From Lichenostomus cassidix (taxonomy: Eukaryota > Chordata > Aves > Passeriformes > Meliphagidae), in assembly GCA_008360975.2 (NCBI GenBank), contig CM039182.1:145890656-145954655 (forward strand): a DNA stretch of 64,000 nucleotides, read 5' to 3'. Positions 45,601-55,851 of the stretch are shown in pieces. Below the pieces are notes generated by a model that was given only the letters and a program-made list of their open reading frames with translations, searched no databases and had not been told where the DNA came from. Numbering within the stretch: the first letter of the stretch is position 1; each line of letters starts with the position of its first letter. The position numbers were made by a program, and so were the translations under genes.

Positions 45601-48600
45601 TCTGGAATATCCCCAGACACAGTTAAGTGGACACCCACTCTGTTTTCCTCTTCTCAATTTCCCTGATGCAGATAATATTTTATATGCAACACACACAAGC
45701 TGGCTTGTTGTGTACCTTCTCTCTCTTTTTCTCTTCTTTCCCTCTTCAGAGCACTAGTTAGTATGTAACTGCATTGTCTTTTACCTGTGCATTAATTGAA
45801 TTTTTCTCCTCTCACAGTACAGTGTTCAGCTGCAGGAATACAGAAAGGAAAAGATGTGTCTTTAAAAGAAAAGTTGATCTACTATTTTCATCTAGTCTAG
45901 TCTAGTCTAAGCATGGTCATTTGGATCTTAACAATAACACAATTTGAGGAGCATCTGGAAGAGGGTCAGTAGTTTAGAAAGTACTTAGAAAACCTTCAAA
46001 CCTTCACACTCTGTAGAGTCAGAAATGGAATCTTTACCGTGTGGGTCTATACGCATATCATGGTCTTTCTAATTTCATCTAGTGATTTCATTGGCCCTGC
46101 TTTCTTACCTCTAAGGCCCCCTGGCCTCTGTAAAACACATGGATTGTTTCCTAAACTTGGACCTTTGACTCAAAAGGCTAAGGTAATTTTCTGTGTGCAT
46201 CCCTGGATGGAGTTTGGGAACAGCAGTGAAATGAAATCTCTTGATTACTGCAGTCCACAGTGTGCCAGGTTAGCTGAGGTCTGAATCCACCACCTTCTCC
46301 CTCAATCTCTGCACCACCTTTCTTACTTCAAAATGGGACAGCAGTTAAGAAACATTTGCATGAATTTCCAGTGCAATCAGAACATAGGTAACTGAGTTAA
46401 CTGTAATAACACTTAATTACGTGCCTAAAATGATAAACATGCCTCAGTGCTGCTCTAGCTGAAGACAGTCTGGAGCTGAGACCTCAACGTCTGCCTCTGC
46501 CATTCAGTCTGCCTACTTCATTTCGCTCATTTACAAGGCAGAATCTTTGCCTATATGACAGACAGGCTTATTCAATTAATATTTTAAGCTGCCAGGGGAT
46601 TGTTGGATGAAAACCATTATAATACAAAAATAGAAAAGTTTTTTTATATAATCCTTTGGTTTCCAAATGAACTCTGAAAGAACATTCCATGTTCAGATAA
46701 AAGCTGAATGAGTATAATTGTAAATGGCCAAAAAGCCCAGTACTACAGAACAATTCCTTTAGTGTGATAATACTTAACAAAACTTCTGAAATCTTTCAAT
46801 TAACTCTTTCCCACAGAGAATACCTGAAACTACATGCAATGAGCAACATTATTATTCTGTGTTGAATACAATTTAAATCCCAATAGTTTAGTTCCTGCTC
46901 AGATATCTGGAGAAAGATTCAAGTGAAGTTTATTTGCTTGATTGTTCGTTTGTGGTAAAATCCATTAAAGCTTTCAAGATTTTAAAATCCCCCTCTTCCC
47001 CCCCAATATAATTTGTTTTTAATTAAAATTTTTGTGCTTTTAGGGATTGAATTTATTAAAAAACCCACAAAATCTGTACATAAACTGGTGGATTTATACC
47101 ATAAGAATTACAAATCCATTATGGATTCTGTTAAAGCTATTTTCTTATTGGACTGACAGTTACAACACCAGGATTTCCATTTACAGGTGAAAGACATTTC
47201 AGAAATGGTAATTTACTAGTATATTTAAAGAGTGAAATCTCGGATTTTCTCCTGTTTTATCACAGAATATGACTCTGAGTAGGTCTTCTTTCTCTACCTT
47301 TCTGGAAAAAGAAATTAATCTCTCAGTGTCAAATACCACAAGATCTGTTATATGTCTTTTGTCATTCAGAGAAATCAAGACCACTTACCTACTCTTCATT
47401 CTTATTTATGAAGTCAATACAATTTCCCAGTCATGTACAGTAACTTAACAGGATCTTATGGATCTTTACATAAACTTCTTCACAGGGATTTTTTTTCCTT
47501 AGTGTCATTTCATGTATGTCTTTAACATTCTGTGTTTCTGTAAAATTTCCCACCTCAAATCAGCAGGTTCTTGCATGTCTACTTTTTGTGCCAAGACTGC
47601 CAGACAGAAAAATGAAAAAAAACCCAAACTTTTCTTCTTACTGGAAAGGATGCCCACTGAATGGAAATACATTCAGAATATATATTGACAACACTAAGTG
47701 TTCAAGCCTCAAGCTTCCACAATTTCATCTTGAATATGTCACACCTCTAATCAAGGCAATTTAAACCTCTGACTGTAACACAGGATAATTTTTGATTGAA
47801 CTAAATACACCTAACAGTATTAGCAATGGCTGTATAAAGTGACTCTTCTGCACTGCCCCTGGTGAGGATTTATTCCTCTTTTGAGAAAATAAATTGATAA
47901 TACTATTCATCTTTTTCTTTTTTCTTTTTTCTTTTCTTACCTGTTTGTTTTCTGGCAAACAACTTCATACAAGCAAAACACTGCAAACAGCTAAGGCAGT
48001 GATTAAGACAGAAATCATATTTAATACCTCCATCTTAATGTCTAAGTGGAATTCTCTGTCACATTTATTTTCAGCTATCTTTAAGGGATTAGGCAAAATA
48101 ATCAGTACTTTGAGAAGTTCCCAAGGAAGAAACATTGGAAAACACTGTGAGATTCATTAAATTCCTTTAAGTTTTAGATTTGTTTTCTGTTGTGTTTGTT
48201 TGGGTCTGTGCTTGTTATTTTGGGGTTTTTTTTGGTTGGTTGGTGGGCTTTTTTTTATAAAGGAGTAGGAAAGCTTTCTGTCTTGTTTCTTTCTTATAAT
48301 TTTGGGAGACTTTTAAGGCAAAAAAGAAACTGCCAAAAGAATGTACAGATAGCACAGCTATGGGGCATCATCTTCCACATCTACAATGTAAAAGAAATGG
48401 ACATGCAGGACTTTAAAATTCCTGACAGTTGCTGCTTACTAGGAATGATGGCCCAAAGCTGTGTTCTTGTTCATGTAGAGACGTGACAGATCTCTGAAAT
48501 GGTTTAGATGACACAACCATTTAAAGGTACTCTTTATCCACGTGAAGGTAGTCTGGCACAGTTAGCGCTGATGAAGTTTTAGATGTCTAAAATGCATTGC

Positions 48601-49319
48601 AAACACTCAAAGGTGTGTTGTGATGACTGCCATTCCTTGCAAGAGTTCATGTTACCCTCCCATAATCCATTTTGTTACTACTGGTAAAATTCTGGACCAG
48701 CAATGTTTAATGTGCCACCTGAAAAATTGTTCTGTGTGCATGAACATTTGTTCTTAACATTGTGGTATCATGGGGTAATATAAACTTAATCTGAATGAGG
48801 TTTGATCACATGAACACATATTTTTCAAATTAGTCCATGTTTATGAATTGTGTTTATGACAAGATAAAAGAGTTTGATGACTCCTTATGTAGATATTAAT
48901 ACTAAATGAAACTCTTATTTTACTATATCATATCCACATCACTGGAGTGGGTTTAACTTATTTGTCTTCCTACATCTACAAGGCAATGCTGGGACTAGAG
49001 CTAGGTAATTCAGGCTTCCTTTAAAGCTAAAGAAAAGGAATAAGTATCTCAAGGCCACAATTCATCTGATTTATTTCAGAAGTTTACTTTAGCATGAGAT
49101 TTCACCAATCGTGCCTGTTGCTCTTGACTATAAAGGAGAACCAAAGACACAGATCTAGTTATCTATAAGGCTCATATATCTTTGGTCAATTGAATCCCAC
49201 ATCAATATCATTATTGTGTTTTTTTTCTTCCCCACTACAGAGGTAAATCATTCCAGAGTGACATGTGTCATTAATTTGGGTGTATCTGCATTGCCAGTAA
49301 AACAGGAAAATTTCACTGA
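42633..49319. other. 6.7 kb without recognised repeats or genes
   Basis: The longest repeat-free stretch of the window. I see only simple features: a TCTAG repeat at about 45893-45910, pyrimidine tracts near 45715-45755 and 47908-47940, and a T/G-rich low-complexity patch at 48195-48255. A weak 54-base exon-like segment at 44108-44161 is discussed in the findings. Confidence 0.5.
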
Positions 49320-49830
49320 GGCTGAGCTCGCTCGGGGCGAACCAGCCGCCCAGATTACCTGCATTGCAGAAGACTAGCCAGGGCTTCTGGCAGAGGGCAG
49401 CGCTAGGCCTGGCCAGACGACAGTCGCAAGTCCATTGGACTGTGACAACTAGTGGTCATAACTCTGTGACTTGCCAGCCTTCCATCTTGGGCCAAACTAT
49501 CAAAACCAGCACCCAGTTTTGAGCAGGAGCGTATCTGGTAAAAACTTCATCAAAAGATGTGACCAAAGAGATAAGCTTGTGTTTCATAGCTGCTATGTGT
49601 ACTGGAAGAAGTCAAAACAAATGTACACACAGTTTTTTCCTAGCCAGGGAAGAGGAGAAGGTGAGAACACATGAGGGAGCAACATGGAGACACCAAGGTC
49701 AGTGGAGAAGGTGGGGAAGGAGGTGCTTCAGTCACTGGAGCCTAATTTCTTCTGCAGAACTCATGATGAGGATGCTGAAAGGACAAAGCAATACTCTGTC
49801 CACCAGAACCACAACCTCAATTGATATTGT
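49320..49830 (+). mobile_element. Degenerate LTR-like element related to 13353-13833
   Basis: A GC- and CpG-rich block starts GAGGCTGAGCTCGCTCGGGG near 49318-49337, far from the local base composition. Further right AGACACCAAGGTCAGTGGAG at 49688-49707 matches the same phrase at 13597-13616 in 23 of 24 aligned bases, followed in both by a GGAAGGAGGTG/GGAGATGG-type segment. This places it in, or next to, the same ERV family. Edges and internal structure are uncertain; the 125-codon plus-strand frame across it is not a recognisable protein. Confidence 0.55.
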
Positions 49831-51496
49831 GATGACTCCTGACCAATTGGACACCCTTGTCAGGGTCTGTAATGGTTTATCCCATAAGTCACTTATAGGT
49901 AGATACATACAGAGACATGCACAGGAATCTTTCTAAGCCAAATATGCTGCTGAGATTTCAGATATTTCCTTTACATATATTAGGATAAACCTACAGCCTC
50001 ATTAAAAAGTAAAAAATTATGAATTTAAAAAAAAAGCCAACTAATATTCAATAGCTTATCTATGTTAAGGGTCTGAGTAAAACAAAATTTATGCCACTGT
50101 GGATTTTTTGTTAGTGCTTAAATGGGCTGCTGCAGTTAATGAATTGCCAGGTAATGTCTTAATTCATTACGGACTGTAAGATAAAAGCTTATTTGATGGA
50201 TGAATCAGAACAACTTCTTAATTAAAAGAATATTAAAAAAAAAGAGTTGAACTGGAAGAGCTTTAACCTTTACAGAATTGGGCTTTTGTTATTTTTTCTA
50301 CATTCGTGACTAATAAGCTCTTTCTTGAAAAGATGAGGTTTTTTGGAGATCAAAAACTGTATTTATGAAGACCTTTTGGTAGAAAGGGGGAACTGGGAAG
50401 ATAGAGTGTGTAAATGAACTATGTACATGCATATCATTAATAGTATTGGAATGGTTACTTAAGTACAGGAGGGATTGTGTAACTACGTTTTTAGAGATGT
50501 TTAATTAATTAGTTGTTATCAATACACAAAAGAAATGGAAATCACCTCAGAGCAAGCAGAAGTGCAATCTGAGGACAGGACTAATAATTTAATCTGATTT
50601 AATATTAGCAGGGATTTTGGAATTCCACACAATGATTTTTTCCATGATTTCAGATAACATCAAATTACCCTGCTTTAAAAAAGGCTCTTTGTCTTGTAAA
50701 AAGTAGGGGTTGAGGGGAGAATTTAAGCAGTCCTTTGCTAAACATCATTTATGTGTCTCAGCCATGATGTGACTGCTTATTTCCATTTTGAAGTTTACTG
50801 ATTTTAACTATTGGAGGCTTGATTTTATTGATATCTGCTTCACACTGTGGAGTTAATGGACATTGTGAGAGTGTTGACTAGCTCAGGTCCCCTAGAGGCT
50901 CTGTCATACCTTTCACAAGGATGTATTAGATTACAAAATATTTCCTATGCACTACACTTAGATAAATGAAACAAACCCTTTATTAGCTACCTGAAGACCA
51001 CCCTGTTCCTCAGAATCCTTCTGTCTTTCAAATTCCTGTAACCTTAACATTTATAATTAAAGCTTGTTTTTCACCAAGCCTGGTCATAAGCTGCTGTTCA
51101 GCAGTTGGTGAGTTCATATGCCTTGAAATCCATGAGCATTTCCTATAAGGAAAATTCTGCTCCGAACTGTAATGGCAAACTTATTGCAAAGAGTAGAAAA
51201 AATGTCATGTAAATTTCAGCAAAGGGAGGAACTAAACCAGTACTTGTTTCTTGACTTCAGATTAAAATGATTAATTTATTCTTTGTGGAAGTGACAATAT
51301 GAGAAGGTGTATGATGTGGGCTAAATCTGTAGCAATAAACAGTGCCAAGAGATGGTCTTGGCCATTGGGGTTTGGTTGTCCTAACCACTGAACTTTTCAC
51401 ATCTCTGTGGCATCACTGTGGTGTCTACAAACTGCAACTGTCTCAGACAGCTCACAGATATGGTTTGGAGGTAAGAATGTCCAATGTCACATGGAG
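49831..51496. other. Unique AT-rich DNA with a TAAT inverted repeat
   Basis: No transposon recognised. At 50137-50169 the words TAATGAATT and AATTCATTA form a perfect inverted repeat of 9-bp arms. Confidence 0.55.
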
Positions 51497-52065
51497 TCAT
51501 AGAATCATAGAACAGCTTGAGTTGGAAGGGACCACAAAGATCATTCAGTTCCAATCCTCCTGCCATGGGCAGGGACACCTTCCTCTAGACCAGGTGGCTC
51601 AGAGCTCAATCCAGCCTGGCCTTGAACTCTCCCAGGGATGGGATGTTCACCATGTCTTTGAACAACCTGTTCCAGTGCTTCACCACCCTCACAGTAAATA
51701 ATTTTTTCACAATATTTAATCTGAACCTACTCTCTGTCAGTGTGAAGCCATTTCCTCTTGTCCTGTAACTCCATGCTCTTGTAAGAAGTCCCTCTCCATC
51801 CTTCTTCTAGGTTCCTTCAGGTACTGGAAGATTGCAATCAGGTGACCCCAAAGCCTTCTCTTTTCCAGGCTGAACAGTTGCAATTCTCTCAACCTTTCCT
51901 CAAAGGAGAGGTGCTCCCTCCCTCTAATCAGCTTGGTGGCTTCCTCTGGACTCAGTGCAGGAGGTGTTCTTTCTGTGTTGGAAGCCCCAGAGCTGGATGA
52001 AGTACTCCAGGTGATGTCACATGATAACAGAGTACCAGGGCACAATCACCTCCCTCACCTTAGAG
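51497..52065 (-). mobile_element. Longest CR1 copy of the window, about 570 bp
   Basis: The left end is a clean inverted terminus (GTCATAGAATCATAGAAC) followed by AGCTTGAGTTGGAAGGGACC. Then CAGGGACACCTTCCTCTAGA, CTCCCAGGGATGGGATGTTC, AGGCTGAACAGTTGCAATTC and CAAAGGAGAGGTGCTCCCTC follow in CR1 order, ending inside the end of the ORF2/3' junction (GGAAGCCCCAGAGCTGGATG, then GTACTCCAGGTG). Well preserved, so relatively young among the copies here, but 5'-truncated and non-coding. Confidence 0.97.
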
Positions 52066-53689
52066 ATAAAGCAAATCTAGTAGTAAAGAAATTGGCTTTC
52101 TCTCCTATGAGCTGCTATGTCCAGACTGTTTCTAAGCATGTTGAAACTACTATAATAATATATAGAGACTCATTTTTCTAACTCATATGGGCTTCTGAAG
52201 TAACAAAATTACTGGGGACGTCCTTCCAGAGCAGACACTGACACAGAAATATGTCCTTCCCTGTTTCTGTACCCAGTCTGTGATCTCAAATTAGTGCAGA
52301 TACAAACCATGGCTGTGACAGAAGGACCAAACCAGCTCCTATCTGAAGTACCACAAGCCCAAGTTTGGTGAATGGCAGTAATCATCAGGGAACAGTGCTG
52401 TCTAAACTGAAAGACAATGTACAAAGCCAAGTGGTCAAATGACTTTTACTAATCTGAGGATGAAAATTAGGTGGGGGTTTGTTTGTTTTTAATAGTAGTT
52501 GCTGAAAATCTGGAATAATGCCTAAGATGCTGCTACACTGAGGGAACTGAAACTCAGAACATGGGAAAATCCTTGTTTTCAGTCATTATGGAATCATGCT
52601 TTTGACATTGTTTGATGGTGAGCCAGCAGGGGTTGTGAGTGTTGTTCTTAGCACAGCTCCTGCACAGCAAGGCTCCATCCACCATCTCTTAGCAGCCAAA
52701 ATTTGATCCTGTGTAAAAACAGATTGGAACTTCCTGAGAGCAAAGAATCAGCATTTAGCAATTTACATTTTGATCAACAAGGAGGGGTTTCATGCTTTAA
52801 CTTATGCCACGTTGCTGTATTTTAAATACAAGGCCTTGCTGTGTATAGATAGCATTAGGCTGTGATACTATTTAAAGAAATGTTATCCTGTTTTTGAACT
52901 AAAAAATAATTCAGATTCCTTTTCAACTGATAAACTCAGTGTCATTTAATTTAGCAGTTGCTTACATAAGAGGAATAAAGAGATATTGAATACCCATAAG
53001 ATGAATACCTTTCCATTATTTTTTATTGTTTCTGAGATTGTTTTATTTTTCTTTTTACATATGGAACATGATCAAGGGAATTAGATATGGGAATCAAAGT
53101 ATTGTTATTGGTTAATATTGCTGCTATTTGTATTACAGCAACACATAAAGTATCAAAATATTGCTAAGAACACCGTAAAGGACTTGCAGTCTAAATAGGC
53201 AAAACATACTCATCTTGGTTCAATTTGAATAAAGGACAAGCTACAGAGGCACAGAACTGAAGCTTAATAGGAGTTGGTTTATACACTCTCCTGCTTCAAG
53301 AGAGACTTAATCACCTTCCCTCTGTCAAAACAAAGGAAATGTTGCATGTTGTATTTAGAAATATGTGGGGTGTCACAAATGATTACTCATCAGCCTCAAT
53401 TCCTTAGATACTAATTTGTATTTCTTCACTGATATCCAGCTTTGTGTAATGCATTAATGGCCTGATCCCCTCTGCCATTTGGTCTTTCCAAATTATCCTC
53501 AAGTATATGGCCAGGCTTAAGTTATGGTAACTGAACGCATGATACAAAAACCAGCAAAATCCATGCTGTATTTAACTTACTTTACATTAAATAGACAAGA
53601 GCAAGAACTCTTATCGTGGCCCCATTTCACATATGTGATTTTTCTACATGCTTTGGCACTCTCAGATTCAAGGGTAGAGACTGACCTTC
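52066..53689. other. Unique DNA
   Basis: No repeat or exon recognised in 1.6 kb. Confidence 0.55.
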
Positions 53690-53800
53690 CAGAGATGGGA
53701 AATGACACAGGGCAGACACAGAATCAGCTTCAAAGCTAAACAGTGTCAAAGCTCAGATCTGTTAACCACTAGTCAAGTGCTTTAACCTTATGTCCTACTT
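53690..53800 (+). repeat. Possible ancient SINE relic (MIR-like tail)
   Basis: ATGACACAGGGCAGACACAG, then AGATCTGTTAACCACTAGTC and AAGTGCTTTAACC follow the order of the 3' half of MIR-type SINEs (a CACAG block, then a GATCT/GACTCC segment and an AGTGCT-CCA segment). Weak, by eye. Confidence 0.35.
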
Positions 53801-54137
53801 ACATAGCTGATCTTATGTATTTGGCAAAAGATGCAGTGTGTCAGCTGTAATAATAATCCTAAATACTTACTTCAGTCATGCTTAACCCTGCCAAACTGTC
53901 TCATAGCCTTAGGGCCATGATGTGATTTTTCCTGGGATTTGTCCACGTTTTTCTGCCATGACTATAACCAAAGCATAAATGCACATGCACTCATGGCTGT
54001 TTCTCCTGGGTTTAGGAGTGGCCTTGGTTTCAGAGCACCTGGTTTTGGATAAACCTTGAACCTTCAATCTACTTACACTAAAGAGTCTTCTCACCCTTAA
54101 TAGCTTTGTGCTCACTACCCCTGAGAGGACAGGAGTC

Positions 54138-54190
54138 TGTTATTTTTGTCTTTTAGATGAGAAACTGAGCTATAGAAAAAGACAGAGGCA
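54138..54190 (+). repeat. Possible ancient SINE core (MIR-like)
   Basis: TGTTATTTTTGTCTTTTAG followed by ATGAGAAACTGAGCTATAGA resembles the MIR core (TTATTCCCATTTTACAG then ATGAGGAAACTGAGGCACAGA). Only about 50 bases are recognisable. Confidence 0.4.
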
Positions 54191-54304
54191 GATGCCTAAA
54201 AGTATTCATGCCTTTCAGTCCTCACTGATTTATGTATGTGTCTATATAAGTGTTAATTTAAGTATACACCAATCCTTTGGCACCTGTCAAGGAATGAATA
54301 TGTT

Positions 54305-54310
54305 TTTACT
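54305..54310. repeat. Target-site duplication, left copy (TTTACT)
   Basis: Six bases immediately before the LTR; an identical copy follows the LTR at 54975-54980. Confidence 0.85.
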
Positions 54311-54974
54311 TGTTGCTGTTGAGCCGCTAGCAGAGAAAAGACCCAGTTCTCAGTGGCAAGAAGAAAAAGACATTTATTGTTTTGATTTCATCATATATAT
54401 AGAGTTTTCAAAGGTCACCCAGATTGGTCAGTCAGAAACCTCCCCCTAGGCCTGATTGGCCAGGCCTGCACAGTCCAAATCCTGGGACACTGTTTTCAAT
54501 AACATCCAAACTTTATCTTTATTTATAAAACACAAAAGGAATTTGCAGCAGTGCAAAACCTGAAGGCAGCTCTCCCCTGCTGCAGGGGGAGGGCTGCCCC
54601 AGAACTGGAACACGCAGGATGGTCACTCCATGGCCACGAGCTGTGGGGCTGGTCAGACGCGGTCCTTGTAGAAGCGTTGCATGTTTAGAAAGGCAGCTGT
54701 CTGGTTCCTGGTCTCCATGGTGTTTTTATTGTGGAAAACAGGGGAGGAGTGGGGAGATTGGGGAGGGGGAAGGGAAAAAAAGGGAGAGTACATGTTCCAT
54801 ATGAGCTCAGAACCAAAGAGGCCCGTTCCAGATCTGGCTGGGATTTTTATCTCCAGGGATGGGAGGCGGTCCTGACTCACATCCAGTCAGAAGGGGTCAG
54901 GGGGGCGGGGTCAGGGACAGGAAGGACACACGTTACAACAGGAATTCTCATGGGAAAGACCTGTGCTAGCCACA
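54311..54974 (-). mobile_element. Intact solo LTR, class II (ERVK/alpharetrovirus-like), 664 bp
   Basis: Read on the minus strand the element begins TGTGGCTAGC and ends GCTCAACAGCAACA, the TG...CA ends required by integrase, and is flanked by identical 6-bp TTTACT duplications. Promoter parts are in order: a GC box (GGGGCGGGG on the plus strand near 54902-54910), two CCAAT boxes (plus-strand ATTGG at 54455-54459 and 54423-54427), a TATA box (TATATATA at 54393-54401) and AATAAA at 54373-54378, about 15-20 bases beyond the TATA box. TATA and AATAAA this close leave room for only a short R region, as in alpharetroviruses. A 6-bp duplication fits class II viruses. No gag, pol or env adjoins it, so the provirus was removed by LTR-LTR recombination. 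Confidence 0.9.
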
Positions 54975-54980
54975 TTTACT
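54975..54980. repeat. Target-site duplication, right copy (TTTACT)
   Basis: Identical to 54305-54310, directly after the terminal CA of the LTR. Confidence 0.85.
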
Positions 54981-55649
54981 AACTTTGTCTTTCAAGAATG
55001 AGACCTGAAGCTTAAATTCCATTTACAGCCAGGAGAGAGAGAAATACTCTTAAATTAGTGGGTTTTTCCCCCCTGTTTTAAGATTGCTGTGATGAAGTAT
55101 CCAGAACAGGTTCCTAGACTGCTTCTATCTTTCCACTGACTCTAGATATATTTTGCATGGCCAGTATATTATATTAGCTATCCAATTTTAAATGGTCAGA
55201 GTTGGTTCAGATGAATCCTACCCTTAGTTACCATTTAAAATGTCTCTCAAAAAATTGCCACAGGCTGTAGGAGAGGACTGAACACAGATGTCTCAGATCA
55301 TGATGATTTGTCTCAAAACACTAGACCATTCTTACTTTTAAGGAAAGACTTCCTGAGACTATTTGTTATGCTTAAAGCCAATATGATCATATACCTCACT
55401 GGAAGAGTGTTGTTATGAATCATTAAGGTATGGTGAAGCTTTTTCTTGGAAGGAATAAAGATAATATTATTAATGTACTCATGAAACATTAGTGTTTTGG
55501 GGATGAAACTACAGCTGTAATTAAATAAATAATATACTCTTTGATACTACTAAGTGACAGTTGATATCTTATTCCTAAAGTTGTGCTGCTACAGACAAGG
55601 CTTAGCAGTTAAAATTTTGTGATTTTAATTTTTTTTAAACCTTGATTTA
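54981..55649. other. Unique AT-rich DNA
   Basis: No feature recognised. Confidence 0.6.
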
Positions 55650-55851
55650 GAAGAAGGGCCAAGAACAAGGGTAGGAAAAAAGAAGGGGAGGAAAAGGGGA
55701 GGAGAGGAGAGGAGGGAAGAGAGATGAAGGGAAGGGAAAGGAATAGAGGAGAGGAGATGAGAGGAGAGGAGAGGAGAGGAGAGGAGAGGAGAGGAGAGGA
55801 GAGGAAAGGAAAGGAAAGGAAAGGAAAGGAAAGGAAAGGAGAGGAGGAGAA
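55650..55851 (+). repeat. 200-bp homopurine tract with (GAGGA)n and (AAGGA)n
   Basis: Almost every base is A or G on the plus strand. An irregular first half is followed by about nine GAGGA units (around 55760-55804), then about seven AAGGA units (around 55805-55840). The serine/leucine/proline-rich minus-strand open frame across it is an artefact. Confidence 0.97.

Noticed and set aside
54653..54880. 75-codon minus-strand open frame inside the solo LTR
   Set aside because: It lies wholly within the U3 part of the LTR and matches no retroviral or host protein I recognise.
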